Assembly (NCBI GenBank): GCA_021371855.1
Contig: JAJFVL010000010.1
Span: 112,525 to 176,524, forward strand
Source of the DNA: Bacteroidales bacterium
GTDB taxonomy: Bacteria > Bacteroidota > Bacteroidia > Bacteroidales > VadinHA17
DNA: 64,000 nt
Reading direction: 5' to 3'
Of the stretch, positions 9,479 through 18,300 are shown piece by piece. Under the pieces are notes generated by a model. That model did no database searches. It had not been told where the DNA came from and saw only the letters and a list, made by a program, of their open reading frames with translations. Made by a program: the position numbers and the translations under genes. Each line of letters opens with the position of its first letter. Positions within the stretch are counted from its first letter, which is position 1.

Positions 9479-10591
9479 ATGGAAAAATTTACATTTCTTG
9501 TTGTATTAATAATTTTATCTGTTTGTGGCGGATGTAAGAATATCCTGCAAAAAGAAGTTAATGAGCCAATAAAAGCCTATGACATTGATTTTAACTGGGG
9601 AGAAGGAGGTCCTAACGGTTTCGCAAAACCCGGCTTATGGGCAGATGCAAACCCTGAGGATCATGTAAACTGGTACACAGCTTTAGGATGTAACGTGATT
9701 CAATCATTTGCTGTTTCATGTAATGGCTATGCCTGGTACAAAAATGGTATCGTTCCTGAGCAACCTGGATTGAAGTATGATTTTCTGACTGAAGAGGTCA
9801 GGTTGGCTCATAAAAAGAATATAAAAGTATTCGGATATTTTTGTGCTGGTGCTAATACTAAATGGGGGCTGGAACATCCTGATCTGAGCTATGGAATTCC
9901 TTCAAGTCCTCATATCCCATACACCACACAGTATCTCGACTACCTTTGTGCTTCCATTGAAGATGCTATTAAAAAGACTGATATGGATGGCGTCTTTATT
10001 GATTGGTTATGGAATCCCGGAACTACTATGGAGCCATATCCTCCTTTGAGATGGATGTATTGCGAGCAGGTAATGTATGAAGAGTTGATGGGACAGATAT
10101 TCCCGGGGAAAAATAAAATTACTTCTGAGATTGAACTTCAGTTCCGTCGCAAAGCAATTGATCGGTGCTGGAGGAGGATAAGGGAGACAGTGAAGAAGAC
10201 AAAACCCGATTGTCTTATCTGGCTGACATCCTGCCAGCTTACCAGCAGGGACATTGCCGGGTCGGATATGCTGAAAGAAGTTGACTGGGTACTGAATGAG
10301 GCAGGTGATATTGCTACTACAGAATCTGTTCGCGGTATGTTGGGTCCCCATACCCGTTTAGTAACCTGTCTTGCCAACTGGAACGGGCAAGATCCGACAG
10401 AAATTATTCCTGTAGCAATAAAAGAAAAAGTCGGGCTTTATGGCTTTACCAAACCCGTTGAAGGATCTATGATGCCACCGGTCGATTATTATCTTTCCAG
10501 ACATGTCGACAGCTTAAAAGGTGATGAGCGGAACATAGCTGTGTTAGCTCGTGCATACAACAATTTGCCATTTGATTTTGTTAAAAAATAG
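9479..10591 (+). CDS. TIM-barrel glycosidase-like lipoprotein, family unassigned
   Basis: This is a 371-residue predicted lipoprotein. The ATG at 9479 is preferred over an in-frame TTG at 9461 because it gives a compact signal peptide ending SVCGGC. The mature protein has TIM-barrel glycosidase-like features: a FNWGEGGPNGFAKPGLWAD opening, NVIQSFAVSCNGYAWY, KVFGYFCAGANTKW, MDGVFIDWLWNPG with an acidic end-of-strand pair, and KPDCLIWLTSC. The putative catalytic acid would be in GVFIDW. I do not recognise the CAZy family; GH29-like or other DUF-class barrels are possible. It is 6 bp upstream of the GH20 gene and clearly in the same operon, so it likely acts on the same glycan. Confidence 0.65.
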   Translation: MEKFTFLVVLIILSVCGGCKNILQKEVNEPIKAYDIDFNWGEGGPNGFAKPGLWADANPEDHVNWYTALGCNVIQSFAVSCNGYAWYKNGIVPEQPGLKYDFLTEEVRLAHKKNIKVFGYFCAGANTKWGLEHPDLSYGIPSSPHIPYTTQYLDYLCASIEDAIKKTDMDGVFIDWLWNPGTTMEPYPPLRWMYCEQVMYEELMGQIFPGKNKITSEIELQFRRKAIDRCWRRIRETVKKTKPDCLIWLTSCQLTSRDIAGSDMLKEVDWVLNEAGDIATTESVRGMLGPHTRLVTCLANWNGQDPTEIIPVAIKEKVGLYGFTKPVEGSMMPPVDYYLSRHVDSLKGDERNIAVLARAYNNLPFDFVKK

Positions 10592-10597
10592 TATACT

Positions 10598-12448
10598 ATG
10601 AAACGGAAGCGATTTTCAGCAACCATGTTTTCACTGTGCTTTTGTGTCCTGCTGACAGCACAGAACATAAATATCATCCCTCAGCCAAAAATGGTTGAAA
10701 TGAAAGAAGGGTATTTTACCTTAACCGAAAAGACTCTTATCTGTTTCAATGATCAGCAATTAAAATTTCTTGCAGATTACACTTCTGACAACATAAGATT
10801 ATTGAATAAGTTGGAATTACATGTTAATAGTCTGACTGGAGATAAGAAAATTGCACGATCGATCAATTTAATTCTTGACAATAAATTAAGTATAGCTGAA
10901 GAGGGGTATGTTTTAAGTGTTTTTCCTAAAGAAATATTGGTACAAGCCAAAACATCTCAGGGATTGTTCTACGGAGTTCAGACTTTGCTTCAGCTTATTC
11001 CGGTTAACGGAGACAGAAAAGTTCCATCCCTTTTAATTAATGACGAGCCTCGTTTTGTATGGCGTGGATTAATGCTTGATGTCAGCCGCCATTTCTTTAC
11101 TATCGATGAAGTAAAACGGCTTATTGACGAAATGGTAGTTTATAAATTTAACATTCTTCATCTGCATCTGACTGACGATCAGGGCTGGAGAATAGAAATA
11201 AAAAAGTTGCCTGAACTAACAAGAAAGGGAGCCTGGAGGGTCCCACGTATGGGATTATGGTGGGACAGAGAATGCCCTAAAGAGGGAGAAGAAGCTACTT
11301 ATGGAGGTTTCTACACTCAGGAAGAAATTAAAGATCTTGTCAGATACGCAATGCAACGGCATGTGAATATCTTACCGGAAATTGATGTTCCAGGACATAG
11401 TTTAGCAGCAATTGCTTCTTATTCTTATCTTTCATCTTCCGGATTGCCCTATAAAGTGAATCCTGGCTGTAAATTCTATGGACATGATGATAATTCTCTA
11501 TGTGCCGGGAAAGAGTCTACTTTTGAGTTTTTGAATACTGTCTTCACTGAAGTGGCCGAATTATTCCCTTTTGAATACATTCATATAGGAGGAGACGAAT
11601 GTTTTAAGGGCTTCTGGGAAAAATGCAAAGATTGCAGGAAACGGATGAAAGATAATGGACTGAAAGATGCAAATGAGTTGCAGAGTTACTTTATCAGACG
11701 TCTGGAGAAAATGCTGCTGGATAAAGGTAAGAAACTTATTGGATGGGATGAGATTTTGGAAGGGGGCCTTGCTCCCAATGCTACCGTAATGAGCTGGCGT
11801 GGCATAAACGGAGGTATTGCAGCCGCAAAAGCAAATCATCATGTTGTGATGAGCCCGAATAATTATGCATATCTCGATTTATATCAGGGCGATCCTGCTA
11901 TTGAGCCCCCGACATATGGCATGTTGAGGCTAAATAAAGTCTATTCTTTTGAACCTGTTCCCGAAGGAGTCGATCCGTCTTATATTCTTGGTGGACAGGG
12001 AAACCTGTGGGCTGAAAGTGTACCGACATTCCGCCAGGCAGAATATATGTACTGGCCCCGTGCATTTGCCCTGGCAGAAGTTTTATGGTCGCCGAAAGAA
12101 AGCAAAGACTGGAACGGATTTATAAACCGTACCGAAGCCAATCTGCAAAGGTTATCTTATGAAGATATCAATTATTCACGTAGTTTTTATGATGCAGTTA
12201 TTACGCCATTAAAAGATGAAAAGGGACATTTGTTAATTCAACTGAGTACTGAAATTGAAGGACTCGATTTATTTTATTCATTTGACAACACCTATCCTGA
12301 CCATCATTCTTTGCTATATAAAAATGGGCAAAAACTGATGATCCCAAAAGATGCTGATACCTTCCGTGTTGTAACATACAAAGAAGGGAAACCTGCCGGG
12401 AGAATGATTACTGTTCCTCTGACAGACCTGGCAAAACGGGTAAAGTGA
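10598..12448 (+). CDS. GH20 beta-N-acetylhexosaminidase
   Basis: The 616-residue secreted enzyme removes terminal beta-linked GlcNAc or GalNAc. It has a signal peptide (hydrophobic segment ending LTAQN), an N-terminal GH20b-like domain (about residues 25-145), the catalytic barrel (about 150-500) and a C-terminal domain with FYSFDNTYPDHHS. Catalytic signatures are HLHLTDDQGWRIEI, PEIDVPGHSLAA and HIGGDECFKGFW, where D333-E334 is the acid pair of substrate-assisted catalysis. It follows the barrel lipoprotein by 6 bp. Downstream lies a small decayed copy of its own 3' end (12490-12538). In an N-glycan setting it would strip antennary GlcNAc to expose mannose for GH38 and GH92. Confidence 0.95.
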   Translation: MKRKRFSATMFSLCFCVLLTAQNINIIPQPKMVEMKEGYFTLTEKTLICFNDQQLKFLADYTSDNIRLLNKLELHVNSLTGDKKIARSINLILDNKLSIAEEGYVLSVFPKEILVQAKTSQGLFYGVQTLLQLIPVNGDRKVPSLLINDEPRFVWRGLMLDVSRHFFTIDEVKRLIDEMVVYKFNILHLHLTDDQGWRIEIKKLPELTRKGAWRVPRMGLWWDRECPKEGEEATYGGFYTQEEIKDLVRYAMQRHVNILPEIDVPGHSLAAIASYSYLSSSGLPYKVNPGCKFYGHDDNSLCAGKESTFEFLNTVFTEVAELFPFEYIHIGGDECFKGFWEKCKDCRKRMKDNGLKDANELQSYFIRRLEKMLLDKGKKLIGWDEILEGGLAPNATVMSWRGINGGIAAAKANHHVVMSPNNYAYLDLYQGDPAIEPPTYGMLRLNKVYSFEPVPEGVDPSYILGGQGNLWAESVPTFRQAEYMYWPRAFALAEVLWSPKESKDWNGFINRTEANLQRLSYEDINYSRSFYDAVITPLKDEKGHLLIQLSTEIEGLDLFYSFDNTYPDHHSLLYKNGQKLMIPKDADTFRVVTYKEGKPAGRMITVPLTDLAKRVK

Positions 12449-12489
12449 AATGATTCGGGTGATAATGATTTACTCCCAGTCTCTTTTAA

Positions 12490-12538
12490 GAAGGGATTGG
12501 AGAATGAGGTGGTTGACCTGTCAAAAAGGGTAAAATGA
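12490..12538 (+). pseudogene. Decayed duplicate of the GH20 gene 3' end
   Basis: The 49 bp here align to the last 66 bp of the GH20 gene (12383-12448) in three blocks. These are GAAGGGA, then GGAGAATGA, then a 24-bp block starting GACCTG and ending at the TGA stop with three mismatches. Two short deletions separate the blocks. The order is conserved, so this looks like the trace of a partial duplication or of a lost second GH20 gene, not chance. Confidence 0.45.
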
Positions 12539-12570
12539 CCGCAAAATATTAATGAAATAAATACAATGAT

Positions 12571-15201
12571 ATGAAAATTAGTCTGTTCGTTTTAGTTGCC
12601 TTTTGTCTGATGGCTTGTACAAATAAGTCTGTCAATAATCTTTGCACATCCGAAGCATTAACCAAGTACAGTACCCAGTTTGGAAACCAGTCTTTTTTAG
12701 TTTTTCCCGAATTACGTGAGAATCCAATTAAATGGTTTGATTCTATTCCAGAAGGTAAAATTATTGATGCCCGTCATCCTGAAGATTTTGTGATGGCTGC
12801 CTGTCCGGATGAATACTATGTCTTTCAACTTGGAGTCTGGGCATTGAAACAAGATATTTCCGATTTACAAATTGAGTTTTCTGATCTCAAAAGCAGGAAT
12901 GGGAAGACAATTCCTTCAACAAGCATGACCTGCTTAAATAAAGGAGGTACAGATTTCAGAGGCAACTCTTTTTTAAAAGAGGTACGCATTCCGTCGGGAA
13001 GGGTGCAAGCACTTTGGATGGGGATTAATCTCGATGGAATTGAAAAAGGAAATTATTCAGGTTCAGTTTCTGTGATTGCAAGTGGCGAAAAACGAATAAT
13101 CCCTCTTTTACTTAAAGTTTCGGGAGAAGCTGTTCCTGATCATGGATACAATGAAGGGTCGCGTCTTTCAAGGCTTAACTGGCTTAACTCAACTCTGGGC
13201 TTCGATGATGAAGTAACTAAAGGATACACTCCGGTAAAAGTAGAGGGAAATAGTATCTCCATCCTGGGGCGTACATTAACTCTTGCTGAAAACGGTCTTC
13301 CTGCATCTGTCATAAGTTATTTCGGTCCTTCAAACCAGTCGTTAGTGGACAAGGGAGAGCCGGTTGTCAGTAATCCTTTCCGGTTTATCATCGAATTAGC
13401 GAATGGGAAAATTGTACGGCTGATCCCCGGCGATCTGAAATTTACTGAGTCAAAACCTTCCAGAGTTTCATGGAATGCATTAAATACTTCTGATGAGTTT
13501 GATCTTGAATGTATGGGAACGATGGAGTTTGATGGTTTTGCTGATTACAGGTTGAAACTTACTGCAAAGGTTCCCGCAAAGATTAAAGACATACGTCTCG
13601 AAATACCAGTTGCAGAAAATAAAGCACAATATATGATGGGTCTTGGACACGAAGGAGGTTTCCGCACTCCTGACTGGAAATGGAAATGGGACTTGTCGAA
13701 AAATCAGGATATGTTATGGGTTGGTGCTGTGAACGGCGGTCTGCGGGTAAAATGGAAAGCCGAGAATTATGTTCATCCTTTGATTAATATTTATTATGCC
13801 TTTGGTCCTCTGAAATTGCCTCCTTCGTGGGGAAATGAATTCAAAGGCGGTGTGAATGTAGTACAGAAAAACAGGGACGTTGTAATAAGTGCATATTCAG
13901 GAGATCGGGAAATGAGACCAGGGGACAGGCTTAATTATAATTTTGAACTGCTTATTACTCCGTTCAGGACTATTAACAGACAAAACAAATTTGGCGACCG
14001 GTATTATCATGGCGGTGGCACAAAAACCTCCGGAAAAATTGAAAAAGCAAAAGAGGCTGGTGCAAATATCATCAATATCCACCATGCCGAAGATATTTAC
14101 CCGTTTATTAACTATCCATATCTTGATGCCAATGTTGCTGAGCTTGCACAACTTGTAGCCAATGCACACAAGGAAAATATGCGAATGAAATTCTATTACA
14201 CGACCCGCGAACTGACTAAAAACCTGCCGGAGTTCTGGGCTTTCAACAGCCTTAACGGCGAAATAATCTTTCCGGGACCCGGTAATTCAAGCCGGACAGA
14301 AGCTCTACATCCCAAAGGTCCTGATGAATGGCTTATTAAGAATCTGAGAGAGAATTATATACCAGCATGGTACAACCTGATTAAAGAAGGCAAATTTAAG
14401 GGTGAAACTGATCTTTCTGTAATCACAACTCCCGACAGCCGCCTCAATAATTTTTATGTTGCCGGATTAGACTGGATGGTCAGAAATATAGGTATTGACG
14501 GTGTGTATATTGATGATTCTGCTCTTGACCGCTACACGATTCAGAGGGCAAGGAAAGTAATCGATCGTTACCGTCCGGAAGGAAGAATGGATTTGCACAG
14601 CTGGAACCATTTTAATAAATGGGCGGGATTTGCTAATTGTTTGAACATGTACATGGATCTGTTGCCCTATTTTGATCTTGTCTGGATTGGTGAAGGACGT
14701 GATTACAACCGGGCTCCCGATCATTGGCTTATCGAAGTTTCCGGCATTCCTTTCGGCCTAGCCGGTCAGATGCTTCCGGATGGCGAAAATCAAATACATC
14801 CCTGGCGTGGAATGGTTTATGGCATAACGAATCGCACAGGATGGACCGGTAATACTCCTTCTGAAATCTGGAAGTTCTGGGATGAACATAAGATTGCTGA
14901 CAAAATAATGACCGGCTATTGGGAAGATAATTGCCCGGTGACTTGCGGCAACAGAGCGATAAAAGCCTCAATCTTTAAAGGCACAGATGAAGTAATTATT
15001 TCTGTAGCCAACTGGACCGATAATGATCAGGATTGTTCGCTGGTTGTCAACTGGAAAAAGCTTGGTATAGATCCTGGCAAGGTTGACATTTCTATTCCTG
15101 AAGTAAAAGATTTTCAAACCGGGCAAAATGCTGTTTCACTTAATAAGATTTCCATTCCGGGAAAAAAGGGATATATGATTTTGTTAAAGATGAAGAGTTA
15201 A
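12571..15201 (+). CDS. GH123-like (DUF6067) glycoside hydrolase, lipoprotein
   Basis: An 876-residue protein with a lipoprotein signal (LVAFCLMAC). The first 380 residues are beta-rich (EYYVFQLGVWALKQ, then RLNWLNSTLGFDDEVTKGY) and the second half is a barrel with acidic motifs: NIINIHHAED, MKFYYTTREL, GIDGVYIDDSALDR and LVWIGEGRDYNR. This matches proteins annotated as glycoside hydrolase domain-containing DUF6067, related to GH123 beta-N-acetylgalactosaminidases; the substrate here is unknown. It lies in the operon between GH20 and GH38. A longer paralogue is at 32728. The two share NSTLG-DD, AQYMMG, RWY/RYYH and the closing VSGIPFGL-G motif, so they probably act on related linkages. Confidence 0.75.
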   Translation: MKISLFVLVAFCLMACTNKSVNNLCTSEALTKYSTQFGNQSFLVFPELRENPIKWFDSIPEGKIIDARHPEDFVMAACPDEYYVFQLGVWALKQDISDLQIEFSDLKSRNGKTIPSTSMTCLNKGGTDFRGNSFLKEVRIPSGRVQALWMGINLDGIEKGNYSGSVSVIASGEKRIIPLLLKVSGEAVPDHGYNEGSRLSRLNWLNSTLGFDDEVTKGYTPVKVEGNSISILGRTLTLAENGLPASVISYFGPSNQSLVDKGEPVVSNPFRFIIELANGKIVRLIPGDLKFTESKPSRVSWNALNTSDEFDLECMGTMEFDGFADYRLKLTAKVPAKIKDIRLEIPVAENKAQYMMGLGHEGGFRTPDWKWKWDLSKNQDMLWVGAVNGGLRVKWKAENYVHPLINIYYAFGPLKLPPSWGNEFKGGVNVVQKNRDVVISAYSGDREMRPGDRLNYNFELLITPFRTINRQNKFGDRYYHGGGTKTSGKIEKAKEAGANIINIHHAEDIYPFINYPYLDANVAELAQLVANAHKENMRMKFYYTTRELTKNLPEFWAFNSLNGEIIFPGPGNSSRTEALHPKGPDEWLIKNLRENYIPAWYNLIKEGKFKGETDLSVITTPDSRLNNFYVAGLDWMVRNIGIDGVYIDDSALDRYTIQRARKVIDRYRPEGRMDLHSWNHFNKWAGFANCLNMYMDLLPYFDLVWIGEGRDYNRAPDHWLIEVSGIPFGLAGQMLPDGENQIHPWRGMVYGITNRTGWTGNTPSEIWKFWDEHKIADKIMTGYWEDNCPVTCGNRAIKASIFKGTDEVIISVANWTDNDQDCSLVVNWKKLGIDPGKVDISIPEVKDFQTGQNAVSLNKISIPGKKGYMILLKMKS

Positions 15202-15246
15202 TAATTATTGGAACAGGATTAGGGAATTTAGTATTATACACAGGAA

Positions 15247-15254
15247 TAGATTTG
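15247..15254 (+). promoter_or_regulatory. Candidate -7 box upstream of GH38 gene
   Basis: TAGATTTG matches TAnnTTTG inside the 167-bp gap between the GH123-like and GH38 genes, about 115 bp before the GH38 start codon. The -33 candidate TTTA (15224-15227) is a poor match. An internal promoter is possible but weakly supported. Confidence 0.25.
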
Positions 15255-15368
15255 CTGTTTTACTCCCTCCTGGTTGCGGTATTGATATTGAGAAAGAAAG
15301 TTATGGCGGGTGGATTTATTCTGTATAGATTATGGTCATGTAACAAAACATTTTAAAAAACTTATATC

Positions 15369-18065
15369 ATGATGAAAAAAGTAATCATATTTCTTGAGAA
15401 TTGCCGTTCGTTTATTCTAATTCTGAGTCTGATTATCCCGTATGCATTTGAGGTAACCGGACAATCGAAATCTTATGCTTCGAAAGTCAGGCCGGGTGAA
15501 TATTCTTACTATAAGAATGGTGTTATAAGTGTTATCCCTTCCTCCCACCAGGATATTGCCTGGATGGACAGTATAGGTGCGTGTATCGAGTTCAGGGATG
15601 AAAAGATGATAACACCGGCACTGGCACGGCTTAGAACAAATCCTCAGTTTAAGTTCTCCGTTGAGGATGCATTGAGTCTCAGGGAATATCTTCAGCGTCA
15701 TCCCGGCTCCAGAGAAGAGATACTGAAATATACGCTCGAAGGACGGCTCGAATGGGGAGCAACTTATAAACAACCATATGAATCAATGTATGATGGGGAA
15801 TCGCTTATCCGTCAGACTTATCTTGGCAGAAAATGGCTGAAGAAAACCCTGCCGGGCTGCAATTTCAAAACGTATTGGAATGAGGATGTCCCGGGCCGGA
15901 CATTGCAGATGGCCCAGATTTTGTCAAAAGCAGGAATCCCATATATGCATTTCAGCCGTCACCAGCCTGGCATCTACAGATGGTACAGCCCCGACGGAAG
16001 TTATGTGACCTGTTATACTCCCGGACAATATGATGAAGCAGGGATACCCGTAAGACAGGCACAAAATGATATAGGAAAGCTTACAAATGCTTTTACCGCG
16101 TATCTTATCGAATGGAATAGCTATTTTAAAGAGCGGAAAATAAACCCTGAGTTGCCATTATTATATTCAACTGACTTTGCCACACCGCCTGATTACGATG
16201 CTTTTTTCAACGACTGGAATTCAAAATCTTCATCCCTGAAACGACCTTCAATTAAATATTCAACGGGTACAGAATGGATGGAGGCAGTAACAAAAGGTAA
16301 ACCCTCATTTGACAGAATAACCGGTGAGAGACCGGATGTATGGCTTTATATACACGGGCCATCTCATCAGAAAGCTCTCAGGGCATCAAGGGAGGGATCT
16401 CGTCTGCTTACTGCTGCTGAGAAGTTTGCTACATTCGATGCACTTCAGCAGGGTTCTTTTGCTGACTACCCGGAGGCATCCTTCACAAGAGCCTGGGAAT
16501 ATGCAATATATCCCGATCATGGCTGGGGAGGCAAGCATGGAGACCTTACCGACAGGGCATTCCGCACAGCTTTCGAAAACGCACGCGATATTGCTTCGGG
16601 GATACTAGAACAATCGATGAAGAATATTGCTTCAAGGATCAGTTTCCAGGATAAGGGCATTCCTGTAACTGTTTTTAATCCCCTGTCCTGGGAACGGACT
16701 GATTTGGCGAAATTCACTCTCGATGTTGAAGGGAATGAGCAGAATACATACAGGCTTGTAGATGAAAAGGGAATCGAAATACCATATCAGCTTATTGATG
16801 AACACAATATTCAGGGAAAGAGGGATGAAGTGATCACCTTCCTTTTTGTTGCTGGTAAAGTTCCCTCAGTCGGTTATAAAACCTATTATCTTGAAAAAGG
16901 AAAACCTGAATCACATTCAGGTACTTACAAGATTTCAGATTCAGTATATGAGAATCAATATTATAAAGTTGAATTTACTGAAGGTGGTATAAAATCATTG
17001 TTTGATAAAGAATTATCCACAGAGCTGTTTAAAACTGATAAATTTCTTGGTGCTGAGTTATTTACCATGCAATCAGTAGGTAACGGAGCAGGTGAATTCA
17101 CTGATGTTCAACAACCCACGATGGAAGGATTTGAAAAACTAAGCCAGTACAGACCGCAATGGTCTCTCATAGCAAGTGGTCCTGTTCGGGATGTTTATGA
17201 AATTAAGAAAGAAATTAATCATGTAACTGTCGTTGAACAGGTAATATTCTACAAATCTGTCAAACGTATTGATGTCCATGTGGAATTGTTGGGCTTCGAT
17301 GGGGAGCGCTACCGTGAGTTCAGACTTGCTTTCCCTGTTAATCAGGCCAGATCGGAAATTGCCTATGAAGTGCCAATGGGTGTGGTTAGGATAGGGAAGG
17401 ACGAAATTGCCGGTGCAGCAGGATTTTCGAAAAAATCACAAATATATGATACTCCCTGTTCACAGGTTCATCCGCGTGAGGTTCAGGATTGGTTTTCTGC
17501 ATCTGATGGCAATACCTCTGTTACAATAAGTTCCGATGTAGCGGCATTCGACTGGATCGATCCAACAACAACCCCCGTCGGATATTCTGTTCTGCAGCCT
17601 CTGCTTCTCGCCAGCCGTAAAAGTTGCCATGGCGAGGGAAATTATTACCTCCAGCCTGGTGATCATTATTATACATTTTCAGTATATTCACATAAGGGGG
17701 ACTGGAAAAACGGATATCACCTTGGTCCCCAGTCAAATCAACCATTAAAGGTTGTTATTTCCAAACCGGTTTCGGGAAAAGGGAATATGCCTGAAACTAT
17801 GAGTTTCATATCAGTTGAAAATAAAAACCTTCTTCTCAGCACAATAAAAAAATGTGATGATGACGATAATGTAATTGTAAGGTGTTATGATATTGAAGGA
17901 AAGGATATTGAAGCAAAAATATATCTGTCAGATTCATTTCAGAAAGCAGAACTGACAAATATTATAGAAGAGGAAGGAAAACCTGTTCCCGGAACTGGGA
18001 AAATATTGGATCTGAAAGTTGGTCATCATGCAATTGAGACTATTAAATTATTCATGAAACAGTAA
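15369..18065 (+). CDS. GH38 alpha-mannosidase
   Basis: This 898-residue enzyme cleaves alpha-mannosides with a zinc-dependent retaining mechanism. A signal peptide covers about the first 31 residues (ILILSLIIPYAFEVTGQ). The zinc site starts at SHQDIAWMD (H60, D62); the likely nucleophile is D173 in YWNEDVPGRTLQMAQ; a further zinc histidine is in the YPDHGWGGKHGD stretch. The central three-helix and C-terminal beta domains follow (VTVFNPLSWERTD, then FTEGGIKSLFDKE). Length is normal for bacterial GH38. Together with GH92 and GH20 it points to N-glycan or high-mannose substrates. The start could be either of two adjacent ATG codons. Confidence 0.93.
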   Translation: MMKKVIIFLENCRSFILILSLIIPYAFEVTGQSKSYASKVRPGEYSYYKNGVISVIPSSHQDIAWMDSIGACIEFRDEKMITPALARLRTNPQFKFSVEDALSLREYLQRHPGSREEILKYTLEGRLEWGATYKQPYESMYDGESLIRQTYLGRKWLKKTLPGCNFKTYWNEDVPGRTLQMAQILSKAGIPYMHFSRHQPGIYRWYSPDGSYVTCYTPGQYDEAGIPVRQAQNDIGKLTNAFTAYLIEWNSYFKERKINPELPLLYSTDFATPPDYDAFFNDWNSKSSSLKRPSIKYSTGTEWMEAVTKGKPSFDRITGERPDVWLYIHGPSHQKALRASREGSRLLTAAEKFATFDALQQGSFADYPEASFTRAWEYAIYPDHGWGGKHGDLTDRAFRTAFENARDIASGILEQSMKNIASRISFQDKGIPVTVFNPLSWERTDLAKFTLDVEGNEQNTYRLVDEKGIEIPYQLIDEHNIQGKRDEVITFLFVAGKVPSVGYKTYYLEKGKPESHSGTYKISDSVYENQYYKVEFTEGGIKSLFDKELSTELFKTDKFLGAELFTMQSVGNGAGEFTDVQQPTMEGFEKLSQYRPQWSLIASGPVRDVYEIKKEINHVTVVEQVIFYKSVKRIDVHVELLGFDGERYREFRLAFPVNQARSEIAYEVPMGVVRIGKDEIAGAAGFSKKSQIYDTPCSQVHPREVQDWFSASDGNTSVTISSDVAAFDWIDPTTTPVGYSVLQPLLLASRKSCHGEGNYYLQPGDHYYTFSVYSHKGDWKNGYHLGPQSNQPLKVVISKPVSGKGNMPETMSFISVENKNLLLSTIKKCDDDDNVIVRCYDIEGKDIEAKIYLSDSFQKAELTNIIEEEGKPVPGTGKILDLKVGHHAIETIKLFMKQ

Positions 18066-18224
18066 ATTACTCAAGGCTTTTCTCTAAGCATTGGAAAGAA
18101 TTCATTTGAGTCCTGATGTTTGAGCTTCAGCATAGATTATCAACATCCTTATAATTAAATATTGACTGTTTAAGGTCAATACAGACATTTTTAGCGACAT
18201 AATTGTTAAAATGTAGTGTATTTC

Positions 18225-18239
18225 TGTTATGATATAACA
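18225..18239. promoter_or_regulatory. Inverted repeat upstream of susC
   Basis: TGTTAT-GAT-ATAACA is a perfect 6-bp inverted repeat with a 3-bp centre, 61 bp before the SusC start codon, in a 235-bp spacer with no other clear feature. It is shaped like an operator half-site pair. No matching copy was noticed in the other promoters of the window. Confidence 0.3.
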
Positions 18240-18300
18240 AGTCAAACCAGATTGGATTTATTTCTTTTGTATATTATCTACAATCACTTAACCGAAACTT

